From Pseudothauera nasutitermitis (GTDB taxonomy: Bacteria > Pseudomonadota > Gammaproteobacteria > Burkholderiales > Rhodocyclaceae): a DNA stretch of 64,000 bases. Numbering within the stretch: position 1 is the first letter of the stretch; every line of letters begins with the position of its first letter. The notes beneath the pieces were generated by a model. It saw nothing but the letters and a program-made list of their open reading frames with translations. It was not told the DNA's origin and did no database searches. A program made the position numbers and the translations under genes. The stretch lies in assembly GCF_004801295.1 (NCBI RefSeq), contig NZ_SSOC01000003.1, forward strand, positions 558,001 to 622,000, written 5' to 3'. Shown here piece by piece: positions 8,139-17,003 of the stretch.

Positions 8139-9677
8139 TCACGGGCATGGAGCACCGGCGGGGCGGCCCCGCGCATCGACCGGACGGTCGTCGGCCAGCG
8201 AGTAGTACGGATCGCAGGCCGGCGCCGCCCGGGCGGTGCGCACCTGTAATGCCGCCGCGGCGCCGATGGGCGCACCGCCGGCATCGAGCGCATGCAGCAC
8301 GTAGCGATACGCCCGCTCCGGCGCCAGGCCGTGGTCGGCCACCGGCGGCGCGGACACATGGAACACATGGGCCGCCGCCGCACCTTCCACCTCTTCCCGC
8401 TCGATGCGGTACGACGCCGCGCCCGGCACCGGCGCCCAGGTCAGCGCCGCCGCCTCGGCGGTCACGTCGGCCAGACGCAGCATGAGCTCAGCCGCCGGTT
8501 CGGCCGCGAGCGGCGCATCGCCCCCGGCACGCAGGCGCTCCACCATGCGCCACACGGCGGAAACCTGCAGGCCTTCGCGGGTGGCGTAGCGCCCGGGGGC
8601 GTCGAACAGGAAATCGTTGTAGCCCCACCAGTCCCAGCAGCCTTGCGGGTTGAGCGGCGTGATCGGCACCGCGCGGGTTGCCGTGGCCTGCGGATAGAGC
8701 ACCACGATGCGGTTGGCGTCCGCCCACTCGTTGAAACCCGCGCCCCGGACGAAATCCAGCCCGATGCGTTCGGCCTGCTGCTGGCAGCCGTGAAAGGCCA
8801 CATGCAGCCTGCACGCTTCCCCCGCCGCACAGGCCGCCGGCACGTAGGCGTAGCCCGTCTCGGCGAGCGCGGCGCGCAACGCGGGCAGCGGCAGATAATC
8901 GCGGCGCACGTAGGGACGCTGATCGAAGGCCACCACGCTTCCGCTCAATCCGCTGGTTTCCACGCGGCCTTCGAGCGGCCCGTAGAACCACTGCAGCGCG
9001 GCGCCCGCTGCGTCGTAGCGCTCGGCGCCGGTCGCTGGATCGGCGCAGGTGTTGATGAAATTGCCGCCGGCCTGGGCGCAGGGGTTGCACTGCGCGCCCT
9101 CCTGTCCGGATGCGGCGCACGATGCCGAAATCTGCGCATGCGCCGCGCGCAGGTCGTTGCGGAAGAACACCTGCCCGGCCGGCACGAACTGCCCGTACCA
9201 GTCGCGCAGCGCCTCGACCACCGGACGCTTGACGATGCCGTCGTTGTAGCCATGGAACAGCCAGACCCGCTGCTCGGCCAGCGCGGCGAGCGGATCGATG
9301 CGCCCCTGCGCCGCCCAGGCGCGCGTGGCGGCAGCCATCTCGGCCTGCTCTGCGCGGCCGATCGGCACGGCGGGCATGGCCGGATCGCCCTGCATGCAGC
9401 GCGCGATGACCCGCCCCACCGCCATCCCGCCGCGCGCATCGCGTCCCGCGCAGAAATACGGACCACCCGCCGTGGCCGCCACCCCGCTCACCGTGGCGGA
9501 ATGCGCCACGCCGAACTGCACCGCCATGTAGGCGCCCGAAGAAATGCCGGAGGTGGTGATCTGCGTGGGGTCGATGCGCAGCGCGGGCAGTTCCTGCGCC
9601 AGCGCCGGCACGGCCCCGAGAACCAGGGCCACGCCCCACCCGCAGCGCCTCACGAAACGAATCAAAGCGTTCATCAT
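8139..9677 (-). CDS. Secreted PHB depolymerase-type esterase with C-terminal Fn3-like domain
   Basis: 512 residues from the tandem ATG at 9677/9674 with GGGGA just upstream. The signal peptide is about 1-28 (ALAQE). The lipase-box motif GISSG places the catalytic Ser at residue 46 of this start (TTSGISSGAYMAVQFGVAHS). Further PhaZ-type blocks are VWLFHGYNDGIVKRPVVEALRDWY and LHVAFHGCQQQAERIGLDFVRGAGFNEWADANRIVVLYPQ. Residues about 410-490 (LTWAPVPGAASYRIERE...AYRYVLHALDAGG) look like a fibronectin type III module. It probably hydrolyses extracellular or periplasmic poly(3-hydroxybutyrate) or oligomers; other ester substrates remain possible. Confidence 0.85.
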   Translation of the reverse strand: MMNALIRFVRRCGWGVALVLGAVPALAQELPALRIDPTQITTSGISSGAYMAVQFGVAHSATVSGVAATAGGPYFCAGRDARGGMAVGRVIARCMQGDPAMPAVPIGRAEQAEMAAATRAWAAQGRIDPLAALAEQRVWLFHGYNDGIVKRPVVEALRDWYGQFVPAGQVFFRNDLRAAHAQISASCAASGQEGAQCNPCAQAGGNFINTCADPATGAERYDAAGAALQWFYGPLEGRVETSGLSGSVVAFDQRPYVRRDYLPLPALRAALAETGYAYVPAACAAGEACRLHVAFHGCQQQAERIGLDFVRGAGFNEWADANRIVVLYPQATATRAVPITPLNPQGCWDWWGYNDFLFDAPGRYATREGLQVSAVWRMVERLRAGGDAPLAAEPAAELMLRLADVTAEAAALTWAPVPGAASYRIEREEVEGAAAAHVFHVSAPPVADHGLAPERAYRYVLHALDAGGAPIGAAAALQVRTARAAPACDPYYSLADDRPVDARGRPAGAPCP

Positions 9678-9812
9678 GAATCCCCATGGCATTCATCCAG
9701 AATACTGCGACCATAATCCCGCTCCGCACGCCCGGCAAGCGCCGCGACACATCCTCGCGCGACGGGCGGCGGCACGCTAGCATGCGGCGCATTCCCTGAT
9801 CCTTGCCCACCG

Positions 9813-10748
9813 ATGGAACTGTTCACCGAAATCATCCTGCGCGCCGGCCGCTCGGCGGTGGAACTGGCACTGTTCATCCTGCTGCCGGTCATGGTGGTGA
9901 TGCTCTCGCTGATGCGCCTGCTCGAAGCGCGCGGCGTGCTCGACTGGGTGGTGCGCCACACCGCGCCGCTGTTGCGCCCGGCCGGATTGACCGGGCTGGG
10001 GGTATTCGCCGCACTGCAGATCAACTTCGTCAGCTTCGCCGCGCCGGTGGCCACGCTCGCCATGATGGAAGGGCGCGGCGCCTCCGACCGCCATCTGGCC
10101 GCCACGCTGGCGATGGTGCTGACCATGGCGCAGGCCAACGTGACCTTTCCGATGGCCGCGCTGGGGCTGAATTTCGGCTTCACACTGCTGTTCTCGCTGA
10201 TCGGCGGGCTGGCCGCCGCGGCGGCCACCTGGCATCTGTTCGGGCGCGGCCTGTCGGCCGCCGAGGGCCCCGTGGACGAAACCCTGCACCACCGCAGCGC
10301 GGACGGCGCCCGGGGCGTGCTGGAGGTCATCAACCAGGCCGGCGCGGAAGCCTTCAAGATTTCCGTGAGCGCCATTCCCATGCTGGTGCTGGCGCTGGTG
10401 GTAGTGATGGCGCTGCGCGCCACTGGCGCCATCGACCTGCTCACCGCCGTGCTCGCGCCGGGGCTGACGCTGCTGTCCATCGACCCCGCACTGATCCTGC
10501 CCACGCTCACCAAGTACATTGCCGGCGGCACCGCGATGCTCGGGGTGATGGACGACATGCTGCGCGCAGGCAGCGCCACGCCCGCACTGCTCAACGCCAG
10601 CGCCGGCTTCCTGACCCATCCGCTGGACGTGGCCGGCGTGGCCATCCTGATCTCCGCCGGCCGGCGGGTGGCGCGCGTGCTGACCCCGGCCCTGGCCGGC
10701 GCGCTGGTGGGCATCGCGCTGCGCACCGCGGCGCACGCGCTGCTGTGA
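9813..10748 (+). CDS. Gate-domain (nucleoside-recognition, SpmB-like) membrane protein
   Basis: 311 residues with about eight hydrophobic segments and the two-lobed arrangement of gate-domain proteins. The conserved-looking patches are FAALQINFVSFAAPVATLAMM and PTLTKYIAGGTAMLGVMDDML. These families include SpmA/SpmB and parts of nucleoside carriers, but here the substrate is unknown. It is 57 bp upstream of purC on the same strand, yet a separate -10-like TATAAT (10773-10778) precedes purC, so an operon is uncertain. Integral inner-membrane protein of unknown function. Confidence 0.65.
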   Translation: MELFTEIILRAGRSAVELALFILLPVMVVMLSLMRLLEARGVLDWVVRHTAPLLRPAGLTGLGVFAALQINFVSFAAPVATLAMMEGRGASDRHLAATLAMVLTMAQANVTFPMAALGLNFGFTLLFSLIGGLAAAAATWHLFGRGLSAAEGPVDETLHHRSADGARGVLEVINQAGAEAFKISVSAIPMLVLALVVVMALRATGAIDLLTAVLAPGLTLLSIDPALILPTLTKYIAGGTAMLGVMDDMLRAGSATPALLNASAGFLTHPLDVAGVAILISAGRRVARVLTPALAGALVGIALRTAAHALL

Positions 10749-10772
10749 TGCCTGCTGCGCCCGTTCAACACC

Positions 10773-10778
10773 TATAAT
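10773..10778 (+). promoter_or_regulatory. -10 box upstream of purC
   Basis: A perfect TATAAT lies 27 bp before the GTG start of purC. No good -35 hexamer is visible at 16-18 bp spacing. Confidence 0.45.
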
Positions 10779-10805
10779 CCGCGTTTTACTCAAGGCCCCG
10801 CCACC

Positions 10806-11741
10806 GTGAGCACTCCCCTGTTCGAATCCACCATCCAGAGCCTGCCGCTGCTCGGCCGCGGCAAGGTGCGCGACATCTACGCCATCGACGACGAGCGCCT
10901 GCTGATCGTCACCAGCGACCGCCTGTCGGCCTTCGACGTGATCCTGCCGGACCCGATCACCGACAAGGGCCGCGTGCTCACCGCGCTGGCCAATTTCTGG
11001 TTCGACCGCCTGGGCCACGTGGTGCCCAACCAGCTCACCGGCATCGACCCCGAGAGCGTGGTGGCCCCCGCCGAGCGCGACCAGGTGCGCGGCCGCGCAC
11101 TGGTGGTCAAGCGCCTCAAGCCGCTGCCCATCGAAGCCGTGGTGCGTGGCTACGTGATCGGCTCGGGCTGGAAGGACTATCAGGCCACCGGCGCCATCTG
11201 CGGCATCGCGCTGCCCGCCGGCCTGCAACAGGCGGCCCGGCTGCCGGCGCCCATCTTCACCCCGGCGACCAAGGCCGAGGTGGGCGACCACGACGAGAAC
11301 GTCTCCTTCGAAGTGGCCCAGGCCAACTGCGACGCGGTGCTGGCCGACGCGCTCGCCGGCACCGGCAAGAACGGCGCGGAACTGGCGGCCGAGGCCCGCG
11401 ACGCCGCATTGGCGCTGTACAGCGAAGCGGCCGGATACGCGCTGGGGCGCGGCATCATCATCGCCGACACCAAGTTCGAGTTCGGCATCGACGCAGCCGG
11501 CACCCTGCACCTCATCGACGAGGCGCTGACCCCCGACTCCTCGCGCTTCTGGCCGGCCGACGGCTACCGCGAGGGCATCAGCCCACCGTCCTTCGACAAG
11601 CAGTACGTGCGCGACTACCTGGAAACCCTGGACTGGAACAAGCAGGCCCCCGGCCCGCGCCTGCCGGCCGAGGTCATCGAGCGCACCGCCGCCAAGTACC
11701 GCGAGGCCTACGAGCGCCTCACCGGCAAGACGCTGGACTGA
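10806..11741 (+). CDS. purC: Phosphoribosylaminoimidazole-succinocarboxamide synthase (SAICAR synthetase)
   Basis: 311 residues from a GTG start, of the longer (yeast/beta-proteobacterial) PurC type. Motifs are [89 protein letters not shown] and the C-terminal [12 protein letters not shown]. It joins CAIR with aspartate using ATP, step eight of de novo purine synthesis, in the cytoplasm. A 10-bp GC hairpin follows. Confidence 0.97.
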   Translation: MSTPLFESTIQSLPLLGRGKVRDIYAIDDERLLIVTSDRLSAFDVILPDPITDKGRVLTALANFWFDRLGHVVPNQLTGIDPESVVAPAERDQVRGRALVVKRLKPLPIEAVVRGYVIGSGWKDYQATGAICGIALPAGLQQAARLPAPIFTPATKAEVGDHDENVSFEVAQANCDAVLADALAGTGKNGAELAAEARDAALALYSEAAGYALGRGIIIADTKFEFGIDAAGTLHLIDEALTPDSSRFWPADGYREGISPPSFDKQYVRDYLETLDWNKQAPGPRLPAEVIERTAAKYREAYERLTGKTLD

Positions 11742-11750
11742 CGGCCACAC

Positions 11751-11780
11751 GCGCCGCCCCGCCTGGCGAAGGGGCGGCGC
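11751..11780 (+). terminator. GC hairpin after purC
   Basis: GCGCCGCCCC (11751-11760) pairs perfectly with GGGGCGGCGC (11771-11780) across a 10-nt loop. There is no T-run, so it may be a weak or factor-assisted terminator between purC and the MFS gene. Confidence 0.45.
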
Positions 11781-11837
11781 GCAGCATGCATAAACAACGA
11801 TAAGGGCGGCACGCACGCCCGACAGGAGACATTCGCC

Positions 11838-13109
11838 ATGCAGATCACCGCCCGTGGGCGCGGGATGGCTATGGCCGTGGTCATCGCGGCCTACATCCTT
11901 TCCTTCTTCCACCGCTTCGCGCCCGCCGGCATCGCGCAGGACCTGGCGCTGGCCTTCCACACCAGTGCCGCCTCGCTCGGCGTGCTGGCGGCCACCTACT
12001 TCTACGTCTACACGGTGATGCAGGTGCCCACCGGCATCCTGGTCGATACCCTGGGACCGCGCCGCATCCTGGTGGCCGGCGCGCTGGTGGCGGCCGCCGG
12101 CAGCCTGCTGTTCGCCCTGGCGCCCGACCTCCATGTCGCGCTGGCCGGCCGCACGCTGACCGGCCTGGGCGTGTCGGTGGTGTTCATCGCCATGCTCAAG
12201 CTCATCGCCGTGTGGTTCGACGAAGGCCGCTTCGCCACCCTGGTGGGCCTGGCGATGCTGCTCGGCAACCTCGGCTCGATGCTCGCCGGCACGCCGCTCG
12301 CCGCGCTCACCGAGATCACTTCGTGGCGCGGGGTGTTCGTCGGCGCCGCACTGTTCTCGGTCGTGCTCGCGGTGGGCAGCTGGCTGTTCATCGCGGACGG
12401 GCGCGGCGACGGCGACGCGCGTCCGCGTTTTGATCGCGGCGTGGTGCTCGGCGGCCTCGCCGGCGTGCTGAAGAACCCGGCCACCTGGCCGGCGGTGTGG
12501 GTGAACGCCGGCATCGCCGGCAGCTTCTTCGCCTTCGCCGGGTTGTGGGCCACGCCCTATCTGATGCAGGTGCATCAACTCGGCCGGGTGGAGGCGGCAA
12601 GCCATCTGTCGCTCTACTTCGCCGGCTTCGCGCTCGGCTGCGTCACCGTGGGCACACTGTCCGACCGGCTGGAGCGCCGCCGGCCGGTGCTCATCGCCGC
12701 CAGCCTGGTCTATGCCGCGTTGTGGCTGGTGTGGCTGTCGGCGGTACGCATGCCCGTCACGCTGTCCTACGCGCTGTTCGCGCTGATGGGCGCGGCCACC
12801 TCGGCCTTCTCGCTGACCTGGGCGTGCGCCAAGGAGGTCAATCCGCCGCAGTTGTCCGGCATGAGCACCAGCGTGGTCAACATGGGCGGCTTCCTCGCCG
12901 GCGCGCTACTGCAGCCGGCGGTCGGGCTGGTCATGGACCTGAGCTGGGACGGCACGCTGGCCGACGGCGTGCGGGTGTATGCGGTGGCCGACTTCCGCTT
13001 CGGCATCGGCCTGCTCACCGTGGTCGCGCTCTCCGGCGCGCTGGGCAGCTTCCTGGTGCGCGAAACCGGCTGCCGCAACATCTGGCGCAGCACACGCCCG
13101 GCAGGCTGA
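11838..13109 (+). CDS. Major facilitator superfamily transporter
   Basis: 423 residues and twelve predicted membrane helices. The loop between helices 2 and 3 carries the MFS motif GILVDTLGPRRILVAG, and helix 4 begins AGRTLTGLGVSVVFIAMLKLIAVWF. Similar sequences are usually annotated as sugar-phosphate or organic-anion permeases, but nothing here fixes the substrate. The ATG at 11838 has AGGAGA upstream. The gene stands between purC and a diguanylate cyclase with no functional link visible. Confidence 0.88.
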   Translation: MQITARGRGMAMAVVIAAYILSFFHRFAPAGIAQDLALAFHTSAASLGVLAATYFYVYTVMQVPTGILVDTLGPRRILVAGALVAAAGSLLFALAPDLHVALAGRTLTGLGVSVVFIAMLKLIAVWFDEGRFATLVGLAMLLGNLGSMLAGTPLAALTEITSWRGVFVGAALFSVVLAVGSWLFIADGRGDGDARPRFDRGVVLGGLAGVLKNPATWPAVWVNAGIAGSFFAFAGLWATPYLMQVHQLGRVEAASHLSLYFAGFALGCVTVGTLSDRLERRRPVLIAASLVYAALWLVWLSAVRMPVTLSYALFALMGAATSAFSLTWACAKEVNPPQLSGMSTSVVNMGGFLAGALLQPAVGLVMDLSWDGTLADGVRVYAVADFRFGIGLLTVVALSGALGSFLVRETGCRNIWRSTRPAG

Positions 13110-13181
13110 AGCGTCTTCCGTAGGGCCGCAGGTCTGGATCGCGCATACACTACGCGCTGCTTGCGCAGTTCCGCCGCTTTC

Positions 13182-14342
13182 GTGAATCTGCCTTCCGACC
13201 AATACTTCGCCCTGATCGTCCCGGCCGGCATGATCCTGCTCGGCCTGGCGCTGCTCGCCTGCTGGTGGGTGCTGCGCCAGCAGCATTACCTGCCCTGGCT
13301 CGCTGCCGGCTTCATCCTGCCCTCGCTGGCCCTCGGGGCGCAGAGCCTGATGAGCAACGACGAGCTGGCACGCTGGTCGGTGACCACCGGCATCCTCTAC
13401 CTGGGTGGTGCCTGGGCGCTCGCCCACGGCCTGGCACAGCGCCACGGCGGCAGCGCCCACCCCCGCGTCGCGCTGCTGATCGGCGTGGTGACGCTGGCCG
13501 TGCTGTACCGCTACTCGGTGCTCAGCGATGAACTGTGGATCCGCATCTACGCCCTCAACACCGGACTGGCGCTGATGTATCTGCTGCCGGCGCGCTGCCT
13601 GCTCCGCCGGGCGGAACGGCACGACCGGCTGGAACGCCTGCTGCGCATGTCCTACCTGCTGTCCGCCGTCTATGCGGTGCTGCGCCCGGTGGTCATCGCC
13701 ATCATGATGCCCAGCGGGGAAATCGCCATGCTGTCGCGCTCCGGCTACTGGCTGCTGACGCTCGCCGGCGCCCTGCTGCTGAGCATGTGGTTCATGCTGG
13801 TGCTGCTCGCATGCACCACGCGCGACGTGCTGCACACCCTGCGCCAAGAGCGCGACCGCGACCCGCTCACCCACCTGCTCAACCGCCGCGCGTTCTTCGA
13901 ATCCGCCGAGAGCACGCTGCGCGACCCGCGCAAGGCCCCCTGGGCCCTGCTGGTGTGCGACATCGACCACTTCAAGCGGGTCAATGACACCTGGGGCCAT
14001 GCGGCGGGCGACCAGGTCCTGCAGAGCGTGGCGCGGGTGCTGCTGGCACAGGTGCGGCACGACGATCTGGTAGCGCGCTTCGGCGGCGAGGAATTCATGC
14101 TGCTGCTCAGCCGCGCCGACCTGGCACAGGCGCAGGCCATTGCCCGGCGCATCCAGCTGCAGCTGGCCCATACGCGGCCCAGCGCCATCGAGGGCACGGT
14201 GACCGCCAGCTTCGGCCTCACCCCGCTGGCCTCGCACGAAGACCTGCTGCACGCACTCGACCGCGCCGATCGCCTGCTGTACCAGGCCAAGCGCAGCGGA
14301 CGCGACCGCATCTGCACGGCGCTGGCCGAGGCCGCGCGGTAA
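13182..14342 (+). CDS. Membrane-bound diguanylate cyclase (GGDEF)
   Basis: 386 residues from the GTG at 13182 (a TTG at 13161 in the same frame would add seven residues). An N-terminal half with about six membrane helices is followed by a GGDEF domain (RDPLTHLLNRRAFF ... CDIDHFKRVNDTWGHAAGDQVL). The active-site motif GGEEF is intact, and RHDD lies exactly five residues upstream, matching the RxxD inhibitory site. It is therefore expected to make cyclic di-GMP from two GTP and to be product-inhibited. The membrane part is not a family I can name and is the likely sensor. No EAL partner is nearby. Confidence 0.9.
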   Translation: MNLPSDQYFALIVPAGMILLGLALLACWWVLRQQHYLPWLAAGFILPSLALGAQSLMSNDELARWSVTTGILYLGGAWALAHGLAQRHGGSAHPRVALLIGVVTLAVLYRYSVLSDELWIRIYALNTGLALMYLLPARCLLRRAERHDRLERLLRMSYLLSAVYAVLRPVVIAIMMPSGEIAMLSRSGYWLLTLAGALLLSMWFMLVLLACTTRDVLHTLRQERDRDPLTHLLNRRAFFESAESTLRDPRKAPWALLVCDIDHFKRVNDTWGHAAGDQVLQSVARVLLAQVRHDDLVARFGGEEFMLLLSRADLAQAQAIARRIQLQLAHTRPSAIEGTVTASFGLTPLASHEDLLHALDRADRLLYQAKRSGRDRICTALAEAAR

Positions 14343-14466
14343 GGCCCTGCGCGCCGGCGCCCCGCCGATTGAGCGGGCCCATCGGGCGGATAGCCGGCCG
14401 CCGCGCTCACCCCCGCCACTTTTTCGGCACAATAGATGGCTGTGAATCATCCCGATGGAAAGCGCC

Positions 14467-16524
14467 ATGAGCAATCCGCTGCTGAATCTCGCCGCCCTCC
14501 CCGACTTCGACGCCATCCGCCCGAAGCACGTCGCCCCGGCGATCCGCCGGCTCATCGACGACAACCGCGCGCTGATCGCCGAACTGACCGCCCGGCCCGG
14601 CACGCCCGACTGGGACGGCTTCGTGGTGCCGCTCACCGAGGCCGGCGAACGCCTGGGCCGCGCCTGGGGCGTGGTCGGCCACCTGCACAGCGTCCATGAC
14701 GTGCCCGAATGGCGCGAGGCCTACAACGAACTGCTGCCGGAAATCTCGCGCTTCTATGCCGAGGTCGGGCAGAACCTGGCGCTGTTCGCCCGCTACAAGG
14801 CGCTCGCCGAAAGCCCCGCCTTCGCCGCCCTGCCGCCGGTGCGCCGGCGCATCGTCGAGCATGAATTGCGCGACTTCCGCCTCTCCGGCGCCGAACTGGC
14901 GGAAGAACTCAAACCGCGCTTCCAGGCCATCCAGGAAGAACAATCGCAGCTCGCCGCGAAGTTCTCCGAAAACCTGCTGGACGCCACCAACGCCCACGCC
15001 GAGTACGTCGAGGACACCGCCACCCTGGCCGGCATCCCCGCCGACGCGCTGGAAGCCGCGCGCGCCGCCGCCGAGGCAGAAGGCAAGGCGGGCTGGAAGT
15101 TCACCCTGCAAATGCCCTCCTACCTGCCGGTGCTGCAATACGCCGACGACCGCGAACTGCGCGCGCGCATGTACCGCGCCTACGCCACGCGCGCCGCCGA
15201 ATCCGGCCCGGCGGAATGGGACAACGGCCCGCTGATCGGCCGCATCCTCGCGCTACGCGACGAAGAGGCGCGCATGCTGGGCTACCGCAACTTCGCCGAA
15301 GTCTCGCTGGTGCCCAAGATGGCCGACAGCCCGGCCCAGGTGCTCGACTTCCTGCGCGAACTGGCGGCCAAGGCCAAGCCCTTCGCGGAACGCGATCTGG
15401 CCGAACTGCGGGCCTTCGCGCGCGACGAACTGGGCCTGGACGATCTGCAGCCCTGGGACGTGGCCTGGGCCTCGGAAAAACTGCGCGAGCGGCGCTATGC
15501 CTACTCCGACCAGGAAGTGAAACAGTACTTCCCCGAGCCCAAGGTGCTCGACGGCCTGTTCGGCGTCATCCGCGCGCTCTACGGCGTGGACATCCTGCCC
15601 GACGAAGCGCCGCGCTGGCATCCGGACGTGCGCTTCTTCCGCATCGAGCGCGACGGCGAAACCCTCGGCCACTTCTACCTCGACCTGCACGCGCGCAGCA
15701 CCAAGCGCGGCGGCGCGTGGATGGATTCGGCGCGCAGCCGTCACCGCGCGCCGGACGGCCTGAGCACCCCGGTGGCCTATCTGGTGTGCAACTTCCCCGG
15801 CCCGGTGGGCGGCAAACCGGCCACCTTCACCCACGACGACGTGCTCACCCTGTTCCACGAAGCCGGGCACGGCCTGCACCACCTGCTCACCCGCGTCGAT
15901 GAACTGGCGGTATCCGGCATTCACGGCGTGGAATGGGACGCGGTGGAACTGCCCAGCCAGTTCATGGAGAACTTCTGCTGGGAGTGGGACGTACTCTCCG
16001 CGATGACCGCCCATGTGGACACCGGCGAACCGCTGCCGCGCGCGCTGTACGACAAGATGATCGCCGCGAAGAACTTCCAGAGCGGCCTGCAGACCGTGCG
16101 CCAGCTGGAATTCTCGCTGTTCGACCTGCGCCTGCACGGCGAGGTGGATGCCTCCGCCGGCCCGGTGCCGTTCGACGCCGTGCTGAAGCTGCTCGACGAA
16201 GTACGCCGGGAAGTCGCGGTGATCGTGCCGCCGGCCTGGCACCGCTTCCCCAACAGTTTCTCGCACATCTTCGCGGGCGGCTACGCGGCCGGCTACTACA
16301 GCTACAAATGGGCCGAGGTGCTGTCCGCCGACGCCTTCGCCGCCTTCGAGGAAGCCGGCGCGGGACGCGGCAGCCTGCTCGACCCGGAAACCGGGCAGCG
16401 CTTCTGGCGCGAAATCCTCGCGGTCGGCGGCAGCCGTCCGGCGCTGGAATCCTTCAAGGCCTTCCGCGGCCGGGAGCCCAGCGTGGATGCGCTGCTGCGC
16501 CACAGCGGCATGGTGCAGGCATGA
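14467..16524 (+). CDS. prlC: Oligopeptidase A (M3 metallopeptidase)
   Basis: 685 residues from the ATG at 14467 (a frame-extending ATG at 14455 lies only 12 bp upstream). The zinc site HEAGH is at residues 464-468 (LFHEAGHGLHHLL), with the downstream Glu in HGVEWDAVELPSQFMENF, all as in M3 peptidases. It is a cytoplasmic enzyme that cleaves peptides left by protein or signal-peptide turnover. The stop overlaps the ATG of the next gene (ATGA), so the two are probably cotranslated. Confidence 0.96.
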   Translation: MSNPLLNLAALPDFDAIRPKHVAPAIRRLIDDNRALIAELTARPGTPDWDGFVVPLTEAGERLGRAWGVVGHLHSVHDVPEWREAYNELLPEISRFYAEVGQNLALFARYKALAESPAFAALPPVRRRIVEHELRDFRLSGAELAEELKPRFQAIQEEQSQLAAKFSENLLDATNAHAEYVEDTATLAGIPADALEAARAAAEAEGKAGWKFTLQMPSYLPVLQYADDRELRARMYRAYATRAAESGPAEWDNGPLIGRILALRDEEARMLGYRNFAEVSLVPKMADSPAQVLDFLRELAAKAKPFAERDLAELRAFARDELGLDDLQPWDVAWASEKLRERRYAYSDQEVKQYFPEPKVLDGLFGVIRALYGVDILPDEAPRWHPDVRFFRIERDGETLGHFYLDLHARSTKRGGAWMDSARSRHRAPDGLSTPVAYLVCNFPGPVGGKPATFTHDDVLTLFHEAGHGLHHLLTRVDELAVSGIHGVEWDAVELPSQFMENFCWEWDVLSAMTAHVDTGEPLPRALYDKMIAAKNFQSGLQTVRQLEFSLFDLRLHGEVDASAGPVPFDAVLKLLDEVRREVAVIVPPAWHRFPNSFSHIFAGGYAAGYYSYKWAEVLSADAFAAFEEAGAGRGSLLDPETGQRFWREILAVGGSRPALESFKAFRGREPSVDALLRHSGMVQA

Positions 16525-17003
16525 AGCCCGCGCTGCTGCTCGCCGCCGCGCTGCTCGCCGCCGCCCAGGGCGCGCAGGCGCAGGGCACCGCCTACCGCTG
16601 GGTGGACGACCAGGGCCAGGTGCATTACTCCGACCAGCCCCCGCCGCCCAGCATCCGCCAGACCGAACGGCGCGACTTCACCCCGGGCCAGGTCGACGCC
16701 AGCCTGCCCTACGAGGTGCGCGTGGCCGCCGAGAACTTTCCGGTGACCCTGTACGTATCGGAAGACTGCGGCAATCCGTGCGCGCTGGCCCGCGCCCTGC
16801 TCGACCGGCGCGGCGTACCCTACACCGAAAGGGATCTGCGCACTCCGGAAGACGTCGCCGCCTACCGCACGGCGCTGGGAGAGCCGGTCGAGGTACCGGC
16901 GATGCGCATGGGGCGCTATCCGCTCAAGGGCTATCAGGAAAGCGGCTGGAACCGCCTGCTCGACGACGGCGGCTACCCCGCCAGCGCGCCGCCGGCGCCC
17001 TGA
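16521..17003 (+). CDS. Exported DUF4124 / glutaredoxin-like fusion protein
   Basis: 160 residues. The signal peptide is about 1-20 (LLLAAALLAAAQGAQAQG), followed by a DUF4124 segment (TAYRWVDDQGQVHYSDQPPP, about 22-45). A thioredoxin-fold, glutaredoxin-like part follows (about 70-145) with CGNPC, a CxxxC in place of CxxC. The later VEVPAMRMG holds the cis-Pro region. It is periplasmic and could handle thiols or simply use the fold for binding; the activity is unproven. It starts within the prlC stop, and its 3' end overlaps the convergent lysR gene by 31 bp. Confidence 0.8.
   Translation: MKPALLLAAALLAAAQGAQAQGTAYRWVDDQGQVHYSDQPPPPSIRQTERRDFTPGQVDASLPYEVRVAAENFPVTLYVSEDCGNPCALARALLDRRGVPYTERDLRTPEDVAAYRTALGEPVEVPAMRMGRYPLKGYQESGWNRLLDDGGYPASAPPAP

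Noticed and set aside
9777..12605. A 942-codon open frame on the minus strand
   Set aside because: It lies antisense to purC, the gate-domain gene and an MFS gene, all with clear homology. Its product is His/Gly/Gln-rich, low-complexity text typical of antisense frames in high-GC DNA.
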